A stretch of DNA of 64,000 bases from Kiritimatiellia bacterium. GTDB lineage: Bacteria > Verrucomicrobiota > Kiritimatiellia > WLWN01. Positions within the stretch are counted from its first letter, which is position 1. Each line of letters starts with the position of its first letter. Both the position numbers and the translations under genes were made by a program. The stretch lies in assembly GCA_012103575.1 (NCBI GenBank), contig WLWN01000001.1, forward strand, positions 325,792 through 389,791, in the 5' to 3' direction. Below, in pieces: positions 29,836 to 38,157 of the stretch. Below the pieces are notes generated by a model. The model saw nothing but the letters and a program-made list of their open reading frames with translations, ran no database searches and was not told the origin of the DNA.

Positions 29836-31758
29836 TTAGGATAACATCCTTGTGAGTTCTCTCAAATAAGCGAGTGGCGGCAAATGAGTAAGCGCACGGT
29901 TTAACATGCGTAATCCTGGTTTGTAATGGACCGAAAACCGTTCGCATCCTGGTAGGTGCGCGAGCCGGCCATAAGCTCCGAGTGCTTGCACAAGTCGTTG
30001 TATAGCCGCCCACCAAAAGGTGCTTTCTACTGTCGAAGTCCCTTTAAATGTTTGGGCGTAGTATCTCAGCAAATAAAGTTGATGTTTTTCAGATAGTTCT
30101 ACGTAAGGGTCGCAAAGGAATGAGGCCAGATCGTACGACGGGGGGCCGAAACGCATGCCTTGGAAATCGATAAGATAGGGCTGGTTTTTGTGGATCATAA
30201 TGTTGGTTGACTGCAAATCTCGATGAATCAACGTATAGGGTTCGCGACTTAATTGTTGTGCGACTAAATGCAGCTCCGCAAGAAGGTGTTTGGTGTCTAC
30301 TTTTTTCTTTGCGATCTGTCTGCTAATAAAGTTTTCAATAAACAAGTTATGCTCCCATCGATATAGTTTACTGGAAAAGGGGAGCATCAATGGTATGGAC
30401 TGTCGACCAGCCGCATCTTTTCCTTTATGATGTAACTGATAAACATCATCCAAAACAGCCTCATACAACTGGAGCTGTTTTGGTCCAGGAACCTGGCTTT
30501 TTAGGGTTCGATTACCAAGATCTTCCATGATCATATAATCGTGATTTGGAGCATTTTCTAAAATCGCAGGAACATGAACGCCGATTTTTTTTAGAAACCG
30601 AGCATGTCTTGTGTAATAGGTGTTTTCTTCTCGTTTAGATAAATAGCGGATCAATATGGCCTTTTTTGATTGTTGTTGTACGCGAATCAGCGTTCGTTCG
30701 GATCCTCTAGGGAGAAACAGGTGAGCGGTTGTATGCAGAATATCCCAACCAAGAGCTGCGAGCCCATCCATTTCGCTAGATTCCAACGCCTGTGTTGCGG
30801 GTATCGCTATGTGAGACACCTCGCCCTGTACGTTTGTGTTGGATCCTACAATCGCTCCGCGAATCAAAGTTTTGGGCCTAGATGAAACACCTTCCCATAG
30901 TATAGCATTTTCAATGTGAGTCCCTTTTGCGAGTGTTAAACGATTGTCTAGTGCCGCAAATCCTTCTATAGAGACGCCTTTGCGATGCCAGGAACATATA
31001 CGAGCGCGAGCCTCTGAAAAAACAAACCTTTTTCCTGGCTGATTTTTTTTATAGGCTTCGAAGGTTTCTTTATGTGCCACTAAATACTGTTCAGGGGTTC
31101 CAATGTCCGCCCAGTATGAATGAGGAACCTCAACGCCGCGGATGGACCACCCTTTTTTCATGGCCCGGAGGTAGGCATCGATAATCGATGAACATCCTTC
31201 TTCTGGAAGATAATCCAAGATACGGTTTGTTAAAAGTTGTAATCCGCAGAATGTATACGTGTTTTTCGCGCCAGGTAATGGACTTTGAAATCTTGTGATG
31301 CGGCCGTCTTTAACGTCTACCGTTCGTGGTCCGCGCGAGGGATGGACCCACAGCGAGGCCAAGTGACGAGGAGATTGGAGCGAACGCAATAAAATGTCTG
31401 GCTTCAAATCCACAGCAATATCTGCATTCATCATCCAAAAAGGCATTCCATCCAAAAACCATTGGGCGTGACGTAAAGCGCCACCAGTTCCTAAAATCTC
31501 GGGTTCAAAAGATAAAGAAATACGCAATCCTTTAGGGGCTATTTTTTGTAGAGCACTCATCATCATTTCTGCTTTATGATGACAATTTATTAAAACATCT
31601 TTAACACCCCAGGAATGTAAGAGGTCTAAATTATGAGCCAAGATAGGTTTGCCCCAGAAAGGGATAAGTGGTTTGGGCAGCATATTGCTCAATGGGAGCA
31701 TGCGTGTTCCGAGTCCTGCTGCAAGTATAACGGCTTTTTTGGGGCGTTTTTGTGTCAT
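29836..31758 (-). CDS. Fused nucleotidyltransferase - aminoglycoside-phosphotransferase-like kinase (MurU-AmgK type)
   Basis: 640 residues. The N-terminal part (1-235) is a sugar-1-phosphate nucleotidyltransferase: ILAAGLGTRMLPLSNMLPKP (11-30), LGTGGALRHA and MNADIAVDL. A left-handed-helix-like segment covers ~245-315. The C-terminal part (~340-640) is a phosphotransferase of the APH/choline kinase fold with HRDLQSTN at 512-519 and LIDFQGMRFGPPSYDLASFL at 529-548, the pattern of AmgK. In Pseudomonas, separate AmgK and MurU turn MurNAc into UDP-MurNAc, so this fusion could do both steps of peptidoglycan sugar salvage. Other sugars (GlcNAc, heptose) are possible. A TATAAT box ends 9 bp before the ATG, so the message may be almost leaderless. 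Confidence 0.78.
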   Translation of the reverse strand: MTQKRPKKAVILAAGLGTRMLPLSNMLPKPLIPFWGKPILAHNLDLLHSWGVKDVLINCHHKAEMMMSALQKIAPKGLRISLSFEPEILGTGGALRHAQWFLDGMPFWMMNADIAVDLKPDILLRSLQSPRHLASLWVHPSRGPRTVDVKDGRITRFQSPLPGAKNTYTFCGLQLLTNRILDYLPEEGCSSIIDAYLRAMKKGWSIRGVEVPHSYWADIGTPEQYLVAHKETFEAYKKNQPGKRFVFSEARARICSWHRKGVSIEGFAALDNRLTLAKGTHIENAILWEGVSSRPKTLIRGAIVGSNTNVQGEVSHIAIPATQALESSEMDGLAALGWDILHTTAHLFLPRGSERTLIRVQQQSKKAILIRYLSKREENTYYTRHARFLKKIGVHVPAILENAPNHDYMIMEDLGNRTLKSQVPGPKQLQLYEAVLDDVYQLHHKGKDAAGRQSIPLMLPFSSKLYRWEHNLFIENFISRQIAKKKVDTKHLLAELHLVAQQLSREPYTLIHRDLQSTNIMIHKNQPYLIDFQGMRFGPPSYDLASFLCDPYVELSEKHQLYLLRYYAQTFKGTSTVESTFWWAAIQRLVQALGAYGRLAHLPGCERFSVHYKPGLRMLNRALTHLPPLAYLRELTRMLS

Positions 31759-31822
31759 GGCTAAAGCATTATAATTGAAGTGATAATTTTTTTTCGGTTC
31801 TTGTATCTTTGTGTGCTTTTTT

Positions 31823-31980
31823 GCCGAGTAGGCCGAGATTTTCCCAAGCGGTAGGAGACTGTTTGTATTCTCTGTTTGCTATCTGGGTTCCCGACAGTGC
31901 CACAAGATTGTCTCCATTCTCAAGTTGTTTCTCGGCCCCTCTCAGAACCGGACAAGTGGCTTTCCCGCATCCGGCTTTTA
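31823..31980 (-). other. 3' remnant of a group II intron (domain V-like hairpin)
   Basis: On the minus strand at 31978-31944 the sequence has the domain V pattern: AAGCCGGATGCGG, a GAAA tetraloop, then a complementary arm ending TCCGGTTC, followed by TGAGAGGGG. About 120 bp on, CTACTCGGC resembles the 3' end of bacterial class C introns. No reverse transcriptase frame remains; the IS30 copy at 32090 cuts it on the 5' side. Assignment is by motif memory. Confidence 0.45.
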
Positions 31981-32169
31981 AGTTCACCGTTCAGAGAGAA
32001 GGACTCTTTCCCATTGGATTGAAGTCTGCAACCGGAAGGGATCGTACCAAAACCGGTTCGAGCTCATTCCATCCAGGACTCATTGATGGTAGAGTAACAA
32101 TACAAGTGCAAAGGTCCGCAGCATAGTTCATTCTTTGGGTATCTGACCCCCCCCAAAGGAGAACATAGA

Positions 32170-33068
32170 ATGCCACGAACCTACGAACATTTAAACCGTT
32201 ATGAACGAGAAGTGATAGCCCAGATGCTAAAAGAAAAATATAGCTTATCTCAAATTGGCCGTCACTTGGGCCGATCCCCCTCGACTATTTGGCGCGAATT
32301 TTGCCGTAATCGAGTCCGTGGCCGCTATTACCCAAGACCCGCAAATGGCCTGGCTCAAAGCCGATTACAGCTAGCTCGAAAGCCTCAAAAAGTGATGGGA
32401 GCTAGCAAAGAACAAGTGGAGACTCTCCTGGCGAAGTATTGGTCTCCAGAACAGGTTGAAGGTCGAAGAAAGCTAGAAGGTGACCCTCCCATCAGTCGAA
32501 TGACGATCTACCGCTACTTGTACAGTCCAAGAGGGGCTGGCTACCGAAAATACTTGCGTGGCCCCGGAAAGAAAAAACGAGCGACTCGGAAAAGCCATTC
32601 ACGTATACACAACCAAACGATGATTGACCAACGCCCCGAAGAGGGTGAAAGTCGCAAGGTGGCAGGCCATTGGGAAGGTGACACTATTCAGGGCCAAACG
32701 AGAAAAAAGGCCTGTGTAGTCACTCTAGTAGATCGAGCGACTCGATATCTCTCGCCGATCTTTTACCTCGATGCAATGCCGAATCGGTCAACCGTTCCGT
32801 ACCTCAGTTCGCTGATTCAGGGCTCCCCTGTAAAACGGTGACTGTAGATAATGGCATGGAGTTTGCCAGCCATGCTAAACTACAGAAAAAAATAGCAACC
32901 CCCATTTTCTTTGCTGAAGGGAGAAACCCTTGGCAAAGAGGGAGCAACGAAAATACGAATGGTTTGCTTCGCCAGTTTTTCCCGAAGAAAACCGACTTTG
33001 CTGCCCACAGCTCCGCTCAGTTGAGCTGGGCTGTGGAGTTACTGAATAATAGACCGAGAAAATGCTTA
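32170..33068 (+). pseudogene. IS30-family transposase (copy D), frameshifted and interrupted
   Basis: Identical in plan to copy C, but one A is missing near 32752 (tatctctcg for tatctcatcg), turning YLIADLL into YLSPIF and ending the first frame at 32841. The rest continues in another frame from 32838 with VDNGMEF and SNENTNG. At codon RKCLE the IS630 element is inserted; the last 20 codons (EYRTPKEMMDSFGFALVS) lie at 34032-34088. Confidence 0.88.
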
Positions 33069-34029
33069 GAGCATTTAACGATTGAAATGCCTCGCTAGCA
33101 GAAATCCGGCGGCGTGCGATAGATGCCTACAAAATGGGCAAAGGTTCCCAGGCCGATATCGCATCTTCTTATCGTGTAGATCTTAGAACGTTTCAGTGTG
33201 GGCTCTCTCGTTTCAACGAAACCGGACAGACCGCTCCCCGACCGCGTGGGCATCGTCAGGCCCTCTACAGCGGAAAGCAGCTCAAGGCGTTGGCTCAACT
33301 GGGGGGCAAACATCCCGATGCAACGCTTGAAGAACTCAAGAACATGAGCGGCGTGAAGGGGTCGATCATGGCCGTACAGCGGGCGTTGAATCGGTTGGGC
33401 TGCCGGTATAAAAGAAACGCTTCACGCCAGCGAGCAAGGCCGGGCGGATGTAAATCTCTTGAGAAAGCAGTGGATCCAAGAGGTGGCCAAACTTGATCCA
33501 AGTCGCCTTGTCTTTATTGATGAATCCGGGGCGAAAACGAATATGACTCGTCTGCGGGGCCGGGCGTTGGGCGGGAACAGGCTTTTTACCAAAACGCCTC
33601 ATGGACATTGGTGTACCACCACCTTGATTTCTTCGGTCCGCCTGGACGGAACAACAGCGGCCATGGAGGGGGAGGGGGCGACAGAGACGGCTGTTTTTGG
33701 AGAATATATTCGCCGGGTTTTTCTCCCGACTCTTTCACCTGAAGACATCGTTATCATGGACAATCTTCACGTCCATCACAATCCCAAGGTCATTGAACTC
33801 ATTGAGTCATGTGGGGCCCATGTAAGATTCCTTCCACCCTACAGCCCCGATTCCGACCCCATTGAAAAAACGTGGGGCAAGATAAAGAATCGGTTGGGCA
33901 GCCTTGCAGCCCGCAGTCAGCAGGAACTATCTGAAGCGATCACACAAGCGTTCGAAGAGGTTTCTCCCGACGACATAATCGGCTGGTTTTCTTCGTGCTA
34001 CATCGCGATACCTCAATCGTGAAGCGCTC
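33069..34029 (+). mobile_element. IS630-type element, copy 2, nested in IS30 copy D
   Basis: 961 bp flanked by TA on both sides (33067-33068 and 34030-34031), the expected target duplication. Left end GAGCATTTAACGATTGA, right end the complement of GAGCGCTTCACGATTGA. About 30 bp near the left end, containing the transposase start codon in copy 1, are missing here. Confidence 0.93.
33134..34022 (+). pseudogene. IS630-family transposase (copy 2), start region deleted
   Basis: The helix-turn-helix part (MGKGSQADIASSYRVDLRTF) runs 33134-33496 without the 2-base lesion of copy 1, but it has lost the original start MSIATAEIRRR. The catalytic part 33459-34022 has LVFIDESGAKTNM, VIMDNLHVHHNP and PPYSPDSDPIEKTW, and a complete end (GWFSSCYIAIPQS). 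The two parts are in different frames. Reading one base further at an AAAA run near 33413 (tat aaa, skip a, gaa acg) gives the conserved continuation ETLHASEQ, so a programmed +1 shift or an old indel shared with copy 1 is possible. Confidence 0.82.
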
Positions 34030-34147
34030 TAGAATATAGAACGCCCAAAGAAATGATGGACAGCTTCGGTTTTGCACTTGTAAGTTGAGTCTGCAGATTT
34101 GGATATCATCCTTGAAAAGTGTTCCATGCTTTGGAATAGTCCGTGTT

Positions 34148-34680
34148 ATGCAAGATTGGGATATAAAATCGAGGACAGATCTTTGTGGTGTATGCCAGAA
34201 GTTTTTTGAAGATCAAGAAGTTTTTTTCTCTCGTTTATATTTTGGGACAGAAGGATATATGCGATATGAGTATTGCCCCAGGTGTTGGGATTTGGTCGAA
34301 GATAAAGATGTCGGTAGTTTTTGGAAAAGTATATTCATCGTCCCCCCCCCCCCGAGAATAAAGAGCCTGTCCAAAAAGAGACGGCTGAATCGTTACTTAG
34401 ACGTTTAGTCGAAACCGATGATACAACGATACGGAATACCATTTACATTTTAGCGGTTATGTTAGAGCGAAAACGGATTCTGCAAGAGCAGCATGTTGAA
34501 ACACGAGCCGATGGAATCAAAATTCGTGTTTATGAACATAAAAAAACCAACGAAACGTTTTTGATTCCCGATCCCGTATTACAGTTACGTCAACTCGAAA
34601 TGGTTCAAGAGGAAGTCGTTGCCATGTTGAGTGGCGGGAAGGAAGAGGTTGCGCAAGGCGCCGCGTCAGTAGGTCAATGA
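34148..34680 (+). pseudogene. Zinc-ribbon protein split at a C12 tract
   Basis: The N-terminal frame from ATG 34148 has C13-x2-C16 (CGVCQKFF) and a second pair in YCPRCWD, a likely zinc site. The C-terminal frame, to 34680, is helical and ends with a conserved-looking VYEHKKTNETFLIPDPVLQL and then QLEMVQEEVVAMLSGG. The two frames meet in a run of twelve C at 34342-34353, coding for prolines. One more C (13) or two fewer (10) would join them into a ~177-residue protein. I recall similar proteins in PVC genomes but cannot name a function. It could be phase-variable or a homopolymer error. Confidence 0.65.
34342..34353 (+). repeat. Poly-C (C12) tract within a gene
   Basis: Twelve consecutive C at the point where the reading frame of the zinc-ribbon gene changes. 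Tracts of this length slip at high rates and are classic contingency loci. Confidence 0.85.
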
Positions 34681-34706
34681 TCTCGATACGCTTATGCGAT
34701 CGAGAT
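34680..34706 (+). terminator. Hairpin after the zinc-ribbon gene
   Basis: 8-bp perfect stem ATCTCGAT/ATCGAGAT with loop ACGCTTATGCG, overlapping the stop codon. The loop is almost identical to that of the hairpin after floA (ACGCTTACGCG). No T tract follows. Confidence 0.45.
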
Positions 34707-34723
34707 GTCATGTATGGTCAGGT

Positions 34724-34843
34724 GGATTGTAAAATTAAATGCCGCAAAAAATGGACCTGAGAGCTTCTGTTCATGCGGCGATCTCCAAATCGAAACACTC
34801 CTGTTTTACAATATCTTCTTTTGGGCATTTAATATTACAATTC
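34724..34843. mobile_element. 120-bp deletion derivative (MITE) of the second IS30-type element
   Basis: The left ~85 bp equal 36558-36642 and the right ~45 bp equal 37729-37773 of the full element. The join falls in aacactcctg, a 10-bp word present at both breakpoints of the full copy. Both terminal repeats are kept (GGATTGTAAAATTAAATGCC and the complement of GAATTGTAATATTAAATGCC), so it could be mobilised in trans. It lies just upstream of the D-aminoacylase. Confidence 0.85.
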
Positions 34844-34896
34844 TCAGCTACGCTCACGTGAAGATAAAATAATGACGTTCCCTTTTGGAGAAGAGT

Positions 34897-36459
34897 ATGC
34901 TCGATATAAAAATCTTTGGTGGACGCGTATTTGACGGTTGTGGTTCAGATCCTTTGTGGGCAGATATAGGGATTCAACGTGATCGAATTGTAGAGGTGGG
35001 TGACTTTTCTAAGGCAGAGGCCATTACCGAAATCGATGCCAACGGAAAATACGTGTGCCCAGGATTTATAGATGTGCATTCCCACTCGGATGCCTACCTC
35101 CTCATTGAACCTTCTGCCCCGAGCAAGATTTATCAAGGGGTAACCACCGAAGTCGTTGGGAATTGTGGGGCCTCTGCCGCTCCATGTGTTGGTGAATACA
35201 AATTGCCATCGGATTGGCGTGAACAAACCTATCCGGGAACCTGGTCTACGGTTGCCGAGTACCGTGAGCTCCTTGATCAAGCACGGCCTGCGCCCAATGT
35301 ATATTTATTGATCGGGCATAATAGTTTGCGTGCAGGGGTTATGGGATATGAAGCCCGAGAGGCCACACCTGATGACGTGCGGAACATGCAGCGTCTATTA
35401 GATCAAAGCCTGGAGGAAGGAGGACGTGGATTCAGTACGGGTCTTATTTATACTCCTGGAATATTTTCTTCGAAAGAAGAAGTGTTGACGTTAAGCCAAA
35501 TCGTTGCGGAGCGAAAGGGTATTTACACCTCTCATATGCGGAGCGAAAGCGATTATTTATTAGAAGCCATAGACGAAACCATTAACGTGGGACAACAAAC
35601 CGGTATACGGGTACAGATTTCTCATTTAAAAACTTCAGGCCAAAGAAACTGGCATTTGATTGATAACGCGCTCGAACAAATTCGTTCGGCTAGAGAAAGT
35701 GGATTAGAAGTAGCCGCGGACCGTTATCCTTATACTGCCGCGTGTACAGATCTTGATGTTATTTTTCCTGATTGGGCATTAGAGGGGGGGCGAGAGACTG
35801 AATTAGCTCGTTTACGAGATCCACGTACTCGTTCTAAAATACGTGATGTATTGTTTACATCGCGTGATCAAGATTATTGGGAGACCGTGACCATTGGGTC
35901 TACCCATCATCCGGATAACGCTACATTTCAAGGGTCAACATTGCTTCAAGTAGCAAAGCATCTAAATCTAGATCCTGTTGATACTGTTCTTCATCTGGTT
36001 GAGACTGATGAACTTTTAACGGGGGGGATTTTCTTTGGGATGAGCGAGGAGAATATGTGGAGAATTTTAGAAGAGCCCTATGTGATGATTGGCTCAGATG
36101 GCTCTATTCGATCCCCAGAAGGGCCTTTAAGCCACGATCATCCTCACCCTCGAGCCTATGGCTCTTTCCCAAAATATCTTGGCGCGGTGCTGGGAGGAAA
36201 AACCGTTAAATTATCTGAAGCCATTCGAAAAATGACCTCATTACCTGCGGAACACTTTCAGATTCATGATCGCGGTATACTTGCTGCGGGGATGATGGCG
36301 GACATTATTGTGTTTAATCCTGAAGAGATAAACGATGTGTCTTCATATATTGAGCCCCATCAACTTTCGAAAGGAATAGATCGGGTTATAGTAAACGGTG
36401 TGCTGACACTGGATGAGGGAAGTTTGACAGGTCGGCGTGGCGGTTACTTTTTGGAATAG
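34897..36459 (+). CDS. N-acyl-D-amino-acid deacylase (D-aminoacylase)
   Basis: 520-residue amidohydrolase-fold metalloenzyme that removes acyl groups from N-acyl-D-amino acids. The metal motif DVHSHSD and its context GFIDVHSHSDAYLL are clear, as are GVTTEVVGNCGASAAP, the H of YTSHMRSE, QISHLKTSG, and IGSDGSI followed by HPRAYGSFP. The start at 34897 has a good ribosome site (ggagaagag); a TTG at 34885 is less likely. The enzyme could recycle D-amino-acid derivatives from cell walls, complementing the salvage fusion at 29836, but general dihydroorotase-like roles cannot be excluded. Its 3' end overlaps a HIT remnant by 16 bp on the other strand. Confidence 0.88.
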   Translation: MLDIKIFGGRVFDGCGSDPLWADIGIQRDRIVEVGDFSKAEAITEIDANGKYVCPGFIDVHSHSDAYLLIEPSAPSKIYQGVTTEVVGNCGASAAPCVGEYKLPSDWREQTYPGTWSTVAEYRELLDQARPAPNVYLLIGHNSLRAGVMGYEAREATPDDVRNMQRLLDQSLEEGGRGFSTGLIYTPGIFSSKEEVLTLSQIVAERKGIYTSHMRSESDYLLEAIDETINVGQQTGIRVQISHLKTSGQRNWHLIDNALEQIRSARESGLEVAADRYPYTAACTDLDVIFPDWALEGGRETELARLRDPRTRSKIRDVLFTSRDQDYWETVTIGSTHHPDNATFQGSTLLQVAKHLNLDPVDTVLHLVETDELLTGGIFFGMSEENMWRILEEPYVMIGSDGSIRSPEGPLSHDHPHPRAYGSFPKYLGAVLGGKTVKLSEAIRKMTSLPAEHFQIHDRGILAAGMMADIIVFNPEEINDVSSYIEPHQLSKGIDRVIVNGVLTLDEGSLTGRRGGYFLE

Positions 36460-36557
36460 ACTGCTTTTTCAGGAATGATCCAGCGAATGCCTCTTTTAGG
36501 TTCTGGCACATCACCTTCTCTTCTTGGAATCCAATGGACATGGGCATGGTCTACGGT
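36444..36557 (-). pseudogene. HIT-family hydrolase, C-terminal remnant
   Basis: Thirty-seven codons ending STVDHAHVHWIPRREGDVPE and then KRGIRWIIPEKAVYSKK, which is the histidine triad (HAHVH) and the C-terminus of a HIT nucleotide hydrolase. The second IS30-type element begins at 36558 and replaces the N-terminal part, which is not found on the far side (37774 onward). Hence an IS-linked deletion. Confidence 0.75.
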
Positions 36558-37773
36558 GGATTGTAAAATTAAATGCCGCAAAAAATGGACCTGAGAGCTT
36601 CTGTTCATGCGGCGATCTCCAAATCGAAACACTCCTGTGCGGGTTTGTATTCTAGGATCTTGCGAGGATAGTTGTTAATCCATTTTTCAGTCTCACCAAT
36701 ACGGTCGATGGTATATTTTCCGATGTTGTCTCCTTTGGCGACGAAACGACGAACCATACGGTTGGCATTTTCGTTGGAGCCTCGTTCCCAGGAAGAATAC
36801 GGGTGAGCATAATAGAGTTTAACACGTCTCTTTTTGCTAAATCCGGAACGTTCCATCTGCTCCACGTCGAGAAACTCGCTCCCGTTATCGGCTGTAATCG
36901 ACTTGAACATCGATCTGAATGGGCCAACTCCCATCGATCTTTCGATCGCTTTGAGGGCCTGTAGAACCGATGCCTGTGTTTTATCCGAAAGTTTTCTCAC
37001 CCTTAGCATTCGGGTCTTTCTTTCTACTAACGTCATTAAAACCGGTTTTGAAGTTCCTTTTCCGCCGACGATCAAATCCAATTCCCAGTGCCCAAATTCC
37101 TCGCGTTTTTCTACGGTCTTAGGTCGTTTTTCGATACTGGTCCTTCGGGCATGTTGCTTTTTAACCCGCTTAATAGCACGTCTTTTTCGTTTTATCCGTT
37201 TTCGTTTTTCCCATAGGGGCTCGTTGCTCACCCCCGGGATGAGACCTTGGTCAATATAGGTATACAGCGTTTTTGTACTCACCGCTGCAGGTCTCTGCTC
37301 TTGTTTAAGCAAAGGAGCAACCACATCGGGTGAGCGTTTGTGAACAAGAATGTGCTCGCTGATAAACACAGCCATTTCATGATGCTTTCCAAGCTTAAGC
37401 TCAGGTCCCTTGGCCGTCGCATTTAGATCATGAAGTTCCTGGGCTCGATCACTGCTGTATGCTTTCTTCTTTCGCGGCTCTGTATCGAAATGCTCTACCT
37501 CCCCACGTTTAATTTCGCGCTCTATGGTTCGACGATGCCTTCCCAGATACTGGCTATCTCCAAAGGACGTCCTGGGTTTTTGAGCATTGTTTCAATCATG
37601 ATCCGTTCTTTCTGCGTCAAATGCTTGCCTTTTCGGGGATGAATACTACTCTTGATTTGTTCCATGTCTTTCTCTTTTTTTTGTCTTCTGTCGAGTTTTT
37701 AAATCTAGAAGATTTCGGCATGGAACACTCCTGTTTTACAATATCTTCTTTTGGGCATTTAATATTACAATTC
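36558..37773 (-). mobile_element. Second IS30-type element (distinct from copies A-D)
   Basis: 1216 bp with 21-bp inverted repeats matching at 18 positions (GGATTGTAAAATTAAATGCC / GAATTGTAATATTAAATGCC). It encodes a different IS30-family transposase. Parent of the 120-bp derivative at 34724. Confidence 0.88.
36605..37667 (-). pseudogene. IS30-family transposase (second type), frameshifted
   Basis: Starts MEQIKSSIHPRKGKHLTQKE at 37667, loses frame near 37557 inside the helix-turn-helix (one base missing before YLGRHRRTIEREI), and continues through FGHWELDLIVGGKG (first Asp), ITADNGSEFLDVE (second Asp) and RGSNENANRMVRRF (Glu). It ends ECFDLEIAA. The longest intact frame is 36605-37375. Likely inactive in this copy. 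Confidence 0.85.
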
Positions 37774-37901
37774 TCATAGCAACTTCATTCACCGCTTAAT
37801 ACTTTTTTTTACGTGCTTTATCCTGTTAACATGGCTAATGGATAGAGGATCTTGAAAAAAATTTTCAAAAAGCAGTTCACAGGATACGGATTATATTCTA
37901 A

Positions 37902-38064
37902 CCTGGATCTGTCAGTTAAACGTGGGATTTCTGTGCGAATGCTTTGGAGGCAAAAGGTTGCAAAAAAACGCAGGCGCACCCGCTGGGTGCGTCGAGGCTT
38001 TTTTGTAATTCCTTTTGGCCCAAATGGTTCGTGCAGAAAACCGCGTTTAACTGACAGATCCAGG
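37902..38064. repeat. Palindromic terminator element, copy 3 (reverse orientation)
   Basis: 163 bp with exact 5-bp target duplication TCTAA (37897-37901 and 38065-38069). Reverse orientation relative to copies 2, 4 and 5. It lies between the second IS30-type element and the multihaem cytochrome gene. Confidence 0.92.
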
Positions 38065-38157
38065 TCTAATCTATATCTCGATCAAGATATTAAAAAATGA
38101 TGTTTGCCTGTCCGTTAAATAAACGATAGAGAAAGTTCATGAGTTAATGAGGCCTCG

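Larger units (their letters stand above)
32090..34092 (+). mobile_element. IS30-type element, copy D, split by an IS630 insertion
   Basis: The two IS30 parts (32090-33068 and 34030-34092) total ~1040 bp, matching copy C. The IS630 element lies inside at 33069-34029. Its left flank is a group II intron remnant; its right flank is the leader of a zinc-binding protein gene, 55 bp before the start. Confidence 0.92.

Noticed and set aside
36834..37259. Plus-strand frame of 141 codons in the second IS30-type element
   Set aside because: It is antisense to the transposase and has no recognisable features.
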